This document shows, one piece after another, positions 24,901 to 32,481 of a stretch of 64,000 nucleotides of DNA. This DNA comes from a bacterium. GTDB taxonomy: Bacteria > Desulfobacterota > DSWW01. Numbering within the stretch: position 1 is the stretch's first letter; every line of letters starts with the position of its first letter. The notes beneath the pieces are model-generated. The model was not told where the DNA came from. It saw only the letters and a program-made list of their open reading frames with translations, and ran no database searches. A program made the position numbers and the translations under genes. The stretch spans positions 62,001 to 126,000 of the forward strand of contig JANQFG010000007.1 in the NCBI GenBank assembly GCA_028277985.1. Direction: 5' to 3'.

Positions 24901-26605
24901 GGACATCTATGGCAGCTCCCTGACCTATGAGATTACCTCAACTCCCCTTTACGGTGCTCTTACCGGAGCGCCTCCGGACGTCTCCTATACGCCGGACGAG
25001 GCCTTTGTTGGACAGGATGCTCTGTACTTCATAGTGGACAATGGAGCTGAACAGAGTGACCCGGCCAAAGTTACGATCGATGTGAACCCGAACCCGGCCG
25101 ACGCAACCCCGCCCGAAGTGATTGCCACGAACCCGGAACCGGGGGCCAGTGATGTGCCGGTCAGCGACACGCCGGTGGCAACCGACCCGGATGTGTTCGT
25201 GCCCACGATAACCGCAGAGTTCTCGGAGCAGGTCGATCCAGCCACGGTGAACGATTCGACCTTCACGGTGAGCGGTCTGGTCGGTACGGTCTACTACGAC
25301 AAGCGGCGAAAAACGGCACTCTTTACCCCTGCCGTCCCGCTCTTATCCGCAACCGTCTACAAGGCTACGATTTCCGAAGAAGTCACCGACTTGGTCGGCA
25401 ATGCTCTCTCCTCTGATTATGTCTGGCAATTCTCGACAGGCAGCGTGGTAAACCTGAGCGTGATCCTTCCGAACCGGGGGGATGAGATCGATTTCGGTGA
25501 CGTCCTGGTGAACGCCACGGCACCGGATCAAGTCGCGACTCTCTCCAGCACGGGAACCGATCCTCTCACCATTATGGGAGTGACCCTGGCAACGACCAAC
25601 TCCGGGGATTTCCTGGTCAGGGAGGACAAATGCACGAACAAGACTCTCGCGCAGTTCGAGACCTGCACGGTTCATGTCGGTTTTGCTCCCACATCCTTGG
25701 GGATGCAGGTGACCGCCCTGGAGGTTCTGTCCGATGACACGGATTCTCCCACGACCTCGATCGTTGTCAGAGGCAACGGAATTTCGGACGAACCGCCGCC
25801 CGTAGACTGCGGCCCTCTTGCAGGGGACATTCCGCACGGGAGCTGGGAATGTACCGGTACGTTACTGGGCGATACCTGCGACGTGGTCTGCGAGCCCGGG
25901 TACGAGCCGGCCGCACCCGTTGTGGCGACCTGCACAGAGACCGGCGACTGGGAGATGGACGGAACGCCGCTATGCGAACCGATTGATTGTGGAGTTCCTA
26001 CCGACGTCATCGAGCACGGCACCTGGGATTGCCCCGGAGGTACGACACAGGGCGAGGTCTGTGATGCCGCCTGCGATGACGGCTACGAGATCAACGCCCC
26101 TGTGACCGCGACCTGCACAGAGAACGGAGACTGGGAGACCAGCGGAAGCCCGGTCTGCGAGCCTGTTCCTCAGGAATACAATCTTCAGGTCGCCTTGGAC
26201 CCCTCCTCCGGAGGAACCGTTACGGGGGACGGAATCAACTGCCCCGGCCTCTGTTCGGCCCAGTACCAAGCCGAAACAGAGGTGATCCTCTCGGCGGGCG
26301 CTTCGGACGGGTACACATTCGATTCCTGGAGCGGGTGCAACGTCGCTGTTGGAATTCAATGCACGGTCCTGATGAATTCAGACAGATCGGTCACCGCCCA
26401 CTTCGCGCAGGAAGCCTGCGAGGTTACGGCTGATTTTGACGGGGATTGCGACGTGGACTTGGCAGATGTGAGATACATCCTCGCCTTCCGGAACCGGCCC
26501 GCGAGCGCGGCTCCGGATTGCGATCTGGACGGGGATGGCTGGATCACGGTCCTCGATGCGCGAAGGTGTGTCATGCAGTGTACGAGGCCGCGGTGTGCAA
26601 TGTAG
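21980..26605 (+). CDS. Giant secreted mosaic: RCC1 propeller, Ig-like domains, sushi-like modules, dockerin
   Basis: The 1541-aa protein begins with a signal peptide (MTRIKGITKV, cleavage near SHAQ, residue 29). Residues about 35-420 hold seven RCC1-type repeats of the form KKDGSVYGWG, enough for a closed seven-bladed propeller. Then come an Ig-like domain (424-540), a Cys-rich unknown region (554-820), a DUF11-like domain (829-943), a cadherin-like Ig domain (953-1033), a Big_5/SbsA-type Ig domain (1042-1152), and an ASH-like choice-of-anchor domain (1164-1268). Two sushi/CCP-like modules (1276-1395, each ending GDWE-x-Cys) follow, with an InlB B-type repeat (1399-1477). The protein ends with a type I dockerin with two calcium loops (DFDGDCDVDLAD and DLDGDGWITVLD, 1480-1541). 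ATG 21980 follows GGGGGG. Likely a surface or extracellular scaffold-binding protein; no cohesin gene is in the window. Confidence 0.85.
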   Translation: MTRIKGITKVCLVILLLASIGMATSSHAQLYNVKAVVAGMDFSVALKKDGKVLAWGGDHWGQLGDPIAQNFRTLPGLVPDLRDVVDLDTDRYYALARKADGSVWGWGQNLGGNLSTGGLGSSHHTPVRAIDPSDPSGYLSDVLALDADSDVSMFVKQDGTVWGVGDNANGDLGIGSFGGPCGTYSHCEPVQVRDPSDPSGFLTDVAAVSTVGNSTMVVKADGSVWGWGSGIVLGIGTFNRQLYPVRIMEDPTDPSGYLTNVIAIDAEVSHSIVLKEDGSVWTTGTNTYACLGHGPLTTSHTALNPGRVEDPSDPSGYLSDVVAVSVGGWNAVALKRDGSVVSWGRYVTGDGTQETRYRPVRVVDANDPTGYLTNVISISSGYQHCMVVKKDGSVYGWGDNFSGQVGDGTRATRHSAVQVQMPTNLLEVVSPTVLSPGQEVTVTLLISNIFNDTLVDTIAAVDLPGDFRYVSSTNDGILRDDTDSYQVFWKLENLESFEAAKLSVTVELPWGMPEGSSTIAGTVAARNFDSIIDIDDYLNYSPLRIVHAEDLTQDLIDDLLATDPEMAGLFLYALSQGYEFYGNGQYAEMNDGRWITMLVLMDRANRAPVFLHRTADGLVLEQYKDETYARFDHTGGYRIDLENGTFETWGDWAEQFSPSYARCVMNCMGPKIPYMAIKQIFWVIGAIDTGVDCFKCFQFNDVTSCAKCYASLTLDNVPLAGPILTLTKCLAECAGDRYSNFCTKDKKWCGTSIYGYLAGLDTVYIQECQPDGNYFPFYKRLPCNAPLKCYNGECIHPRDIECGGPCDPSTGKTVEIYRPRPVVFLPGHDPNAKSVDFPGGVIPGQTLTYTIEYENTGLGTAYNVFILDELDPNLDESSLVINDGGIYTDSIRLLEWFIGTVPPGGQGSVTFSVNVKDGLTNGTAITNFANIHFPSVPEITPTNPVVNVVRTIVADPQRVETVSGEPVPITLTGRDIYGSSLTYEITSTPLYGALTGAPPDVSYTPDEAFVGQDALYFIVDNGAEQSDPAKVTIDVNPNPADATPPEVIATNPEPGASDVPVSDTPVATDPDVFVPTITAEFSEQVDPATVNDSTFTVSGLVGTVYYDKRRKTALFTPAVPLLSATVYKATISEEVTDLVGNALSSDYVWQFSTGSVVNLSVILPNRGDEIDFGDVLVNATAPDQVATLSSTGTDPLTIMGVTLATTNSGDFLVREDKCTNKTLAQFETCTVHVGFAPTSLGMQVTALEVLSDDTDSPTTSIVVRGNGISDEPPPVDCGPLAGDIPHGSWECTGTLLGDTCDVVCEPGYEPAAPVVATCTETGDWEMDGTPLCEPIDCGVPTDVIEHGTWDCPGGTTQGEVCDAACDDGYEINAPVTATCTENGDWETSGSPVCEPVPQEYNLQVALDPSSGGTVTGDGINCPGLCSAQYQAETEVILSAGASDGYTFDSWSGCNVAVGIQCTVLMNSDRSVTAHFAQEACEVTADFDGDCDVDLADVRYILAFRNRPASAAPDCDLDGDGWITVLDARRCVMQCTRPRCAM

Positions 26606-26621
26606 CGATCATCCGAAGGTG

Positions 26622-27023
26622 TCAGGAGTAGACGACCTCGAGTGATTCGAAGTACTTCTTGTAGAAACCTCGATCTCTCGTGAGCAGTCTTTCCGCTTGC
26701 ATCTCTGCGTGCGCGCCTATCAGGAAATCCGCGAGGATGCGGTTTCTTCTACCTCCCGCACTCCTGTATTCTCTCCATGCCATGCCGGCTCGGAAGGCAA
26801 CTGTCCGATCCAGAGGAAGCGTTCGAATCCCGAGTCTTGCCAGAGTCGTGTCGAGCAGATCCTGTTTGCCGAACTGCGGCGCAAGTTCCGCATAGATGAT
26901 CTCGTTGATGATCATGGAGCCTGCTTCAAAAGCTTCTTCAAGAGCGCGTGCCGACTTCTCCCCCCATTCGGGGTCCGGCAGGAACACATCGAGCAACACA
27001 TTCGTATCGACGAAAGTAATCAT
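26622..27023 (-). CDS. vapC: PIN-domain toxin, VapC family
   Basis: VapC toxins are Mg-dependent RNases that cut tRNA or rRNA. The 133-aa product has the acidic residues of the PIN site: Asp6 in FVDTN, Glu in EIIYAEL near residue 46, Asp in LADFLIGAH near 99, and Asp in TRDRGFY near 117. Its ATG overlaps the TGA of the upstream AbrB-type antitoxin gene (ATGA), the usual arrangement for such pairs, and gives coupled translation. It is convergent to the large RCC1 gene, with 16 bases between the stops. The RNA target cannot be predicted. Confidence 0.88.
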   Translation of the reverse strand: MITFVDTNVLLDVFLPDPEWGEKSARALEEAFEAGSMIINEIIYAELAPQFGKQDLLDTTLARLGIRTLPLDRTVAFRAGMAWREYRSAGGRRNRILADFLIGAHAEMQAERLLTRDRGFYKKYFESLEVVYS

Positions 27024-27235
27024 CTCCCCCGTATGTCCTCCAGGTACTTATCGGTGGAGCCGCTCTGTCCGAGAATTCCGAATACCTGCCTCACCGGGCT
27101 CGTATGAGAGCCCTTCTTCCGGATGAGTACACCCTGCTCCTCCTCGACAAAGGACACTTCCATGTTCGGGGTGAGCCCGTACTTCTCGCGTATCTTCTTT
27201 GGGATGGTCACCTGTCCTCTTTCGCCGATTTTCAT
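27020..27235 (-). CDS. AbrB/SpoVT-type antitoxin
   Basis: The product (71 aa from ATG 27235) opens with MKIGERGQVTIPKKIREKYG, the swapped-hairpin DNA-binding signature of AbrB/MazE-like antitoxins, followed by VSFVEEEQGVLIRKK. The C-terminal half (residues 45-71) would wrap the toxin. GGAG lies nine bases before ATG 27235, favouring it over ATG 27244; longer frames toward 27493 have no support. The stop overlaps the VapC start. Such antitoxins also repress their own operon, so an operator is expected upstream of 27235, although I see no clear palindrome. Confidence 0.85.
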   Translation of the reverse strand: MKIGERGQVTIPKKIREKYGLTPNMEVSFVEEEQGVLIRKKGSHTSPVRQVFGILGQSGSTDKYLEDIRGR

Positions 27236-27506
27236 ACCTATCATCTCCGATTTGCATATTTCAAGATACATACCAACAGTCTCGTCCTCTTCCGGGGATA
27301 TGTCAAGGCATTTCTCACGCTCCTTCGAGGGCAGCGTAGGGGCTGAAACCGGGTCATGGATTCCTTGTGTCCCGGATTCAGCGGTTTGGTGAATTGTGCG
27401 ACCCATCTTCCCTCCCGGAGTCAAACGGATCCAAGACCGCATCACACTATATCGTAGAAAACACTGCAGGAAGCAGCTCCGAACAGAAAACACGGGAGGG
27501 ATGGCG

Positions 27507-27749
27507 ATGAAGAAATATACGATGATATGCCTGGCGCTGTGTGCACTGTTTCTGACTCAGTGTGGAGGGAACTGGGTGGACATGGCGGGAATCGGCTGCG
27601 ACGACGTGAAAGAGATGAAAGAGGGTAAGGGGTTCGTGGGCAAGGACACCCTGACCCAGGTCGCCAGGGCCTACTGCACACAATCCGGCAAGTCCTTCTC
27701 CGGTGATTTCCGGTGCGGCGACCACGGCGCCCAGGCCAAATGCAAATGA
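27507..27749 (+). CDS. Small lipoprotein, 80 aa
   Basis: ATG 27507 is preceded by CGGGAGGG at six bases. The product starts MKKYTMICLALCALFL and has a lipobox ending LTQC with Cys18 lipidated. The short mature part contains four more Cys, including a terminal KCK, and a KDTLTQVARAYCTQSGKSF helix. No family recognised. It is divergent from the AbrB-VapC operon and is followed by a hairpin at 27767-27804. Confidence 0.65.
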   Translation: MKKYTMICLALCALFLTQCGGNWVDMAGIGCDDVKEMKEGKGFVGKDTLTQVARAYCTQSGKSFSGDFRCGDHGAQAKCK

Positions 27750-27766
27750 CGTTTCCCCGCAAGAAG

Positions 27767-27804
27767 GAGGCCGGATTCTTGCTGAGAAATGAGAGTCCGG
27801 CCTC
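27767..27804 (+). terminator. Stem-loop, probable terminator
   Basis: GAGGCCGGA (27767-27775) pairs perfectly with TCCGGCCTC (27796-27804) around a 20-base loop, 17 bases after the lipoprotein stop. The following T-run is short (TTCCCT), so termination may be weak or act in the other direction. Confidence 0.5.
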
Positions 27805-27849
27805 TTCCCTGCATGTGCGGCCATCGCCGCCTTCGCGGGGTAGTCTTCG

Positions 27850-28005
27850 TCAGGAGTCTTTTGGCTCCTGTGGCTCCTCCACCACGTGAAACGTATCCAG
27901 TTCGTAGACCACGTCGGCAGCCTCACTGGCGACGGATGTGCTGTATCCCTTGGCCGGAACCGCGACCACATTGTCCGGTCCGCGGTTGGCAATCTTCTCG
28001 TTCAC
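27850..28005 (-). CDS. Possible 51-aa protein or gene remnant
   Basis: A frame from GTG 28005 to TGA 27850 encodes a protein-like sequence: VNEKIANRGPDNVVAVPAKG, then a helix with SVASEAADVVYEL, ending in an acidic Pro/Glu tail. Amino-acid composition and alternation look coding, and it sits in an otherwise gene-free stretch of 367 bases. The upstream stop TAA limits it to 66 codons. No ribosome site better than ATAGGA is seen. It could be a small protein or the tail of a decayed gene. Function unknown. Confidence 0.3.
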   Translation of the reverse strand: MNEKIANRGPDNVVAVPAKGYSTSVASEAADVVYELDTFHVVEEPQEPKDS

Positions 28006-28023
28006 CTTGCGGTTCCTATCTGC

Positions 28024-28051
28024 TTGCCAGGAATTGCGCTTCCGTTATATC
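28024..28051 (+). promoter_or_regulatory. Possible promoter of the acyl-CoA dehydrogenase operon
   Basis: TTGCCA (28024-28029), 16 bases, TATATC (28046-28051). The leader would be about 60 bases long to ATG 28117. Both elements deviate from consensus. Confidence 0.35.
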
Positions 28052-28116
28052 CTGACCGGCGCGAAAACGGCCTTTTTCCGCGTGAAAACCGGTAACAGCC
28101 AGAGAGGGAACCGAAC

Positions 28117-29262
28117 ATGAAGAGCCCGTGGTTCAAAGAAGAGCACGAGATTTTTCGGAAGACCGTGAGATCCTTCATGGAGAAGGAACTGGCCCCTCAT
28201 TGGGAAGAGTGGGAGGCGGCCAAGGATTTTCCCAACTGGGTCTTCAAGCGAATGGGCGAGATGGGCTTTCTCGGAATCACCTACCCGGAGGATGTGGGCG
28301 GTTCCGCGTGCGACTACTTCTACAAGGTGGTCTTCTGCGAGGAGCTTCCGCGTTCCCAGTGCGGCGGTCTCAACATGGCCGTCATGGTGCAGGCGGATAT
28401 GGCCTCCCCGCCGATCGACATCCTGGGCACAAAGGAACAGAGAGAGGAATACATGGTTCCGATCATCAAGGGCGAAAAGATCTGTGCCCTGGGCATCACA
28501 GAGCCGAATGCCGGCTCCGATGTGGCCGCCATGAAGACCACGGCAAAGAAGGAGGGCGACCACTATGTGATCAACGGCTCCAAGACCTTCATCACAAACG
28601 GATCCCGGGCCGATGTGATCACCCTCGCCGCCAAGACCGATCCGGATCTCGGGTACAACGGAATCAGCCTCTTCCTCCTCGACACGGATCTGCCCGGCTT
28701 CTCGGTCAGCCGAAAGATCGACAAGATGGGCATGCACCCTTCGGACACGGCCGAGCTTTCCTTCGAAGATGTGCGCGTTCCGAAGGACAAGCTCCTGGGC
28801 GAGGAGAACAAGGGGTTCATCGAGGTGATGATCAATTTCCAGGGCGAACGACTCGTGGCCGCCGTCGGCGCCATGGCCGGAGCCGCCCTGGTACTGGAAA
28901 AGACGATCAAGTACGTCCAGGAACGGGAGGTCTTCGGCAAGCCCCTCAGCAAGTTCCAGGTCACCCGCCATAAGATCGTGGACATGATGTGCGAGATCGA
29001 AGCTGCCAGGCAGTATGTCTACTATTGTGCGTGGCTCTTCGACCAGGACCGGAATCCGGCACAGGAGGTTTCGATCGCCAAGATCATCTCCACCGAAATG
29101 GCCCTCCGGGTGATGCACGAATGCATCCAGCTCCACGGCGGCTACGGTTACACGGCCGAGTATGGGATCGAGAGGGCCTACCGGGATGCAAGGCTCGCGA
29201 CGATCGGTGGTGGCGCCACCGAGGTCATGAAGGAGGTCGTCGGCCGGACCATGGGACTCTGA
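28117..29262 (+). CDS. Acyl-CoA dehydrogenase
   Basis: This FAD enzyme introduces a 2,3-double bond into an acyl-CoA and passes electrons to ETF. The 381-aa product has the family signatures GLFLGITYPEDVGG-like N-terminal pattern, ITEPNAGSDVAAM at about residues 128-140, and the C-terminal QLHGGYGYTAEYGIERAYRD. The usual C-terminal base position reads GGGATEV, without a catalytic Glu. Instead Glu244 in QGERL matches the placement of the base in isovaleryl-CoA and long-chain dehydrogenases. ATG 28117 has AGAGGGAACC upstream. It heads a four-gene operon with a thiolase-like protein, a DUF35 protein and an enoyl-CoA hydratase. Chain length and substrate are unknown. Confidence 0.92.
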   Translation: MKSPWFKEEHEIFRKTVRSFMEKELAPHWEEWEAAKDFPNWVFKRMGEMGFLGITYPEDVGGSACDYFYKVVFCEELPRSQCGGLNMAVMVQADMASPPIDILGTKEQREEYMVPIIKGEKICALGITEPNAGSDVAAMKTTAKKEGDHYVINGSKTFITNGSRADVITLAAKTDPDLGYNGISLFLLDTDLPGFSVSRKIDKMGMHPSDTAELSFEDVRVPKDKLLGEENKGFIEVMINFQGERLVAAVGAMAGAALVLEKTIKYVQEREVFGKPLSKFQVTRHKIVDMMCEIEAARQYVYYCAWLFDQDRNPAQEVSIAKIISTEMALRVMHECIQLHGGYGYTAEYGIERAYRDARLATIGGGATEVMKEVVGRTMGL

Positions 29263-29305
29263 GGGCTTGAGGTTGAGAGTCGTTCGCTGAGCAGGGGGAA
29301 GAGGA

Positions 29306-30502
29306 ATGAGCGAAAGCTGGAGCGGACAGATTGCCATCGTCGGGATCGGCGAGAGCGAGATCGGGACCGTGCCCCACAAGACTCCCATGCAGATGCACGC
29401 CGAGGCGGCCCGGGCGGCCCTGGAGGACTGCGGCCTCGACAGGGCGGACATCGACGGGGTTCTCACCGCAGGAATCACGAACCCCATGGAGATCATGCAC
29501 AGCGTTCTGGTTGCCGAGTATCTGGGGATCCAGCCCAGGTTCACCACATCCATGCACATCGGCGGCGCCACCCAGATCCAGCTTGTCATCAGTGCCGCCA
29601 ATGCGATTCATGCGGGCATGGCGAACGCGGTGCTCGTAGTATCGGCCGACTCGATCCGGTCTTTTGTAGGGTACGAGAGTCTGGTGAGCATGTTCGCCGA
29701 GAGCGCGACCGAGCTTCTGTCGAGCATCGGCCATCCCCAGTTCGAGCTTCCCTACGGACCTACACTCATAAGCGCCTACGCGCTTGCAGCGACCCGGCAT
29801 ATGCACGAGTACGGCACCACCGAGGAGCAGATGGCCCAGGTTGCGGTCAGCATCCGGAAGCATGCCTCCATGCACCCGACCGCGCAGAAGCGCAAGCCCA
29901 TGACGATCGACCAGGTGCTTGCTTCGAAGATGATCTCCTGGCCGCTCACCAAGGACATGTGCTCGGTCGTCTCGGACGGCGGGGGTGCACTCATCCTGAC
30001 GAGCCTAGAGCGGGCGCGGGATCTGAAAAAGAAGCCGGTTGCCCTGCTCGGGGCGGGTGCACGGACGTTCCAGGAGCATCTGTCGCTCGTCGACGATGTG
30101 GTGCGAACCGGAGCGGTCGATGCCGGACGCCAGGCCTACGGGATGGCCGGGCTCGGGCCGAAGGATATCGACTTTGCGGAATTCTACGATTGCTTCTCCA
30201 TCACCCCCATCCTGTTCCTCGAGGACTTCGGCTTTTGCGAGAAGGGGGAAGGGGGCAGGTTCGTGGAAGGCGGTTCGAGGATCGAAATCGGCGGAGAGAT
30301 TCCGATCGTGACCCACGGAGGCTGCCACGCACACTGTCATCCGGGAACGCCATCGGGCCTCTTTCACATCATCGAGGCGGTCAAGCAGCTTCGCCCCGAG
30401 GCGGAAGAGGGGCGACAGGTGGAAGGTTCCCGCGTCGGCCTGATCAACGGCCTGGGCGGACATTTTTCATCCCACACCGCGTTGATCGTTGGAACGGATT
30501 GA
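29306..30502 (+). CDS. Thiolase-fold protein lacking catalytic Cys (aldolase-like candidate)
   Basis: The 398-aa product has the SCP2/Ltp2-type thiolase fold: AIVGIGESEIG at the start, a conserved DFAEFYDCFSITP, and the HP motif in HCHPGTPSG. The segment that carries the nucleophilic Cys in true thiolases reads IGGATQIQ (residues 85-92), with Ala88 and no Cys, and the C-terminal Cys site reads GLGGHFSSH, again with no Cys. This is the pattern of Ltp2-type proteins, which with a DUF35 partner act as retro-aldolases in steroid side-chain degradation and not as thiolases. The DUF35 gene follows after nine bases. GGGGGAAGAGGA precedes ATG 29306. An aldolase role is inferred, not shown. Confidence 0.85.
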   Translation: MSESWSGQIAIVGIGESEIGTVPHKTPMQMHAEAARAALEDCGLDRADIDGVLTAGITNPMEIMHSVLVAEYLGIQPRFTTSMHIGGATQIQLVISAANAIHAGMANAVLVVSADSIRSFVGYESLVSMFAESATELLSSIGHPQFELPYGPTLISAYALAATRHMHEYGTTEEQMAQVAVSIRKHASMHPTAQKRKPMTIDQVLASKMISWPLTKDMCSVVSDGGGALILTSLERARDLKKKPVALLGAGARTFQEHLSLVDDVVRTGAVDAGRQAYGMAGLGPKDIDFAEFYDCFSITPILFLEDFGFCEKGEGGRFVEGGSRIEIGGEIPIVTHGGCHAHCHPGTPSGLFHIIEAVKQLRPEAEEGRQVEGSRVGLINGLGGHFSSHTALIVGTD

Positions 30503-30511
30503 GGGGGAGAG

Positions 30512-30928
30512 ATGCAGCCATACGAAAAGCCGATACCCGAACCGGATCAGGTAACAGCCCCGTTCTGGACAGCGGCAAGAGAGGGGAGACTCCTGATACA
30601 GCACTGCCCGGCCTGCGGCGTCCATCAATTCTACCCCCAGTCCTCCTGCAGAGGATGCTTGTCCGACAACCTCGAGTGGGTGGATGCGAAAGGGAAGGGC
30701 ACGATTTACTCCTATACGGTTGTGCACCGCGCGCCGAACCGGCCCTTTGAACCGGATGTTCCTTACACGGTTGCGCTGGTGGATCTCGATGAGGGCTGCC
30801 GAATGCTGAGCAACATCGTGGAGGTGACCCCGGAAGCGATTCGCGTAGGGATGCCGGTGGAAGTCGTTTTCGAAGCGATCTCGCCGGAGATCTCGCTGCC
30901 CAAGTTCCGTCCCATCGAGAGTTCCTGA
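30512..30928 (+). CDS. DUF35 zinc-ribbon OB-fold protein, thiolase partner
   Basis: The 138-aa protein has a rubredoxin-like zinc ribbon (HCPACG, then CRGC about 12 residues later) and an OB-fold with SYTVVHRAPN and VALVDLDEG. DUF35 proteins bind thiolase-fold partners and bridge CoA substrates; in archaea they link acetoacetyl-CoA thiolase to HMG-CoA synthase, and in actinobacteria they complete Ltp2 aldolases. It lies nine bases after the thiolase-fold gene, with GGGGGAGAG before ATG 30512, so a stable complex of the two products is likely. Confidence 0.9.
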   Translation: MQPYEKPIPEPDQVTAPFWTAAREGRLLIQHCPACGVHQFYPQSSCRGCLSDNLEWVDAKGKGTIYSYTVVHRAPNRPFEPDVPYTVALVDLDEGCRMLSNIVEVTPEAIRVGMPVEVVFEAISPEISLPKFRPIESS

Positions 30929-30965
30929 GATAGGCGGACCCAACTTTTTCGAGAAGAGGTATGCC

Positions 30966-31760
30966 ATGACGATTGAATATGACAAGCGGGACCATATTGC
31001 CTATATCACCTTCAACCGGCCCGAGGCTCGCAACGCCATGGATCTCGAGCACGTGAAGGCCCTTGCCAACGCTTGGATCGATTTTCGGGACGACAGTTCC
31101 ATGCGCGTGGCGATCATCACCGGTGTGGGAAATTCATTCTGCGCGGGTGCCGACCTGGGTTCCCTGATCCCGCAGATCACGGGCTCTCCGGACGGTGTGG
31201 CCGGGCTGCTGAAGGAAGAGATGGGAGAGCTCTTTCAGGCCGCGATGCTTCGGGATTTCGAGCTCTGGAAGCCGGTTGTGGCGGCAGTGAACGGCTACTG
31301 CATCGCGGGCGGCCTCGAGATGCTCTGCGGCATGGACATCCGTATTGCCTCTGAAACGGCTGTCTTCGCTCTCCAGGAAGTCAGGTGGGGTCTCTTCCCC
31401 TTCGGCGGCTCCACGGTGCGATTGCCCCGCGAGTTGACTCACTGCAAGGCTATGGAGATCCTTCTGACCGGAGAGAAGATGGACGCCCAGGAGGCGCACC
31501 GCATCGGGCTTGTCAACTATGTGGTGGCCCCGGATGAGTTGATGGCGACGGCGGAGCGATACGCGAGGCGGATCGCTGACAACGGTCCCGTGGCGGTGAG
31601 CGCCATCAAGCGGTCGGCCATCGAATGCCTGAGCCTTCCGCTCAAGGAGGCTTACCAGCACGAGATCGACCTGTCCACGCCGGTCTTCAAGTCGGAGGAC
31701 GCGGTCGAGGGGCCGATGGCCTTCATGGAGAAGCGCAAGCCCGATTTCAAGGGCAAATAG
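30966..31760 (+). CDS. Enoyl-CoA hydratase/isomerase family protein
   Basis: This crotonase-fold enzyme hydrates the 2,3-double bond of an enoyl-CoA. The 264-aa product shows ITGVGNSFCAGADL near residue 50, the oxyanion-hole GGLEMLCGMDIRIA near 115, and both acid/base Glu positions: Glu138 in LQEVRWG and Glu164 in AMEILLTG. It ends the operon that begins with the acyl-CoA dehydrogenase; the order dehydrogenase, thiolase-fold, DUF35, hydratase fits stepwise side-chain shortening ending in an aldol cleavage. Its last 14 bases overlap the convergent ATC-hydrolase gene. AAGAGG precedes ATG 30966. Confidence 0.92.
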   Translation: MTIEYDKRDHIAYITFNRPEARNAMDLEHVKALANAWIDFRDDSSMRVAIITGVGNSFCAGADLGSLIPQITGSPDGVAGLLKEEMGELFQAAMLRDFELWKPVVAAVNGYCIAGGLEMLCGMDIRIASETAVFALQEVRWGLFPFGGSTVRLPRELTHCKAMEILLTGEKMDAQEAHRIGLVNYVVAPDELMATAERYARRIADNGPVAVSAIKRSAIECLSLPLKEAYQHEIDLSTPVFKSEDAVEGPMAFMEKRKPDFKGK

Positions 31761-32481
31761 AATCCAGAATCTTCTCTACTTCGGTGTCCCAGTCCTGAAC
31801 CACCTCTCTGCCCTTCTTGTAGCGGAAGTTGCAGACGTCGTCTCCCTGGGCCAGGGTCTTCGTTCGAGAGAATCCGCTCTCAAGTTGCTTCGCTTCCGGA
31901 AAATCGAGCAAGCAGAAGAACGGTGCAAGTTCTCCCGCGTTCTGTGCCTTGAAGAGTTCAAGACAAGGGCACGCTTGATAATCGAGGCCGTAATCGAAAT
32001 CAACCCCATCTCCTTCAACAAAATCCACTTTCCAGTCACATTCATATGGTGACGTGCTTTCAGCCCACTGCTTCATGAGATCCATGTACTCGTCACTGAA
32101 TGTCAATGCCTTTCCTCTTGCCACCTCGTCCGGTGGGACTTCTTTCAGTTGATCCTCGTAAATTGAATACATCATTTGAGCGACATCAAGTGTCCTGTAA
32201 CCCCTTTTCGTCATTGCCCGATAGACGGCTATCCATTGGCCGGCGCTCACGATGAATCGGGTTCCCGGATGAACATCCCCCCCCACATAGGGTAGTTCAG
32301 GAAGAATCCTCTCAAAATTCAGAGAAGCGTCCTTGCCGATTTCGTTCGCCACTTCCGAGGTCGATTGTCTGGAAACATAGTCGACAACAGCAAGTCTGGT
32401 TCGTTCGAAGGAGGCAACAAATCTATCAAGGTTTTCAGTGTAGAACTGTGAGTGATCAGGATTCGTGGTCTTTTCCGTCAT
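31747..32481 (-). CDS. L-2-amino-thiazoline-4-carboxylate hydrolase-like protein
   Basis: The 244-aa product resembles the ATC hydrolase family, whose founding member opens the thiazoline ring in microbial L-cysteine production. Matching features are the RFIVSAGQWIAVYRAM-type N-terminal helices, DWKVDFVEGDGVDFDYGLDY in the middle, a CPCLELF Cys pair, and the DDVCNFRYKKG tail. Many members are of unknown substrate. ATG 32481 has GAGGGCGGG upstream and overlaps the stop of the flavin oxidoreductase gene (ATGA), so the two are translationally coupled and TetR-controlled. The 3' end overlaps the convergent enoyl-CoA hydratase gene by 14 bases. Confidence 0.75.
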   Translation of the reverse strand: MTEKTTNPDHSQFYTENLDRFVASFERTRLAVVDYVSRQSTSEVANEIGKDASLNFERILPELPYVGGDVHPGTRFIVSAGQWIAVYRAMTKRGYRTLDVAQMMYSIYEDQLKEVPPDEVARGKALTFSDEYMDLMKQWAESTSPYECDWKVDFVEGDGVDFDYGLDYQACPCLELFKAQNAGELAPFFCLLDFPEAKQLESGFSRTKTLAQGDDVCNFRYKKGREVVQDWDTEVEKILDSICP

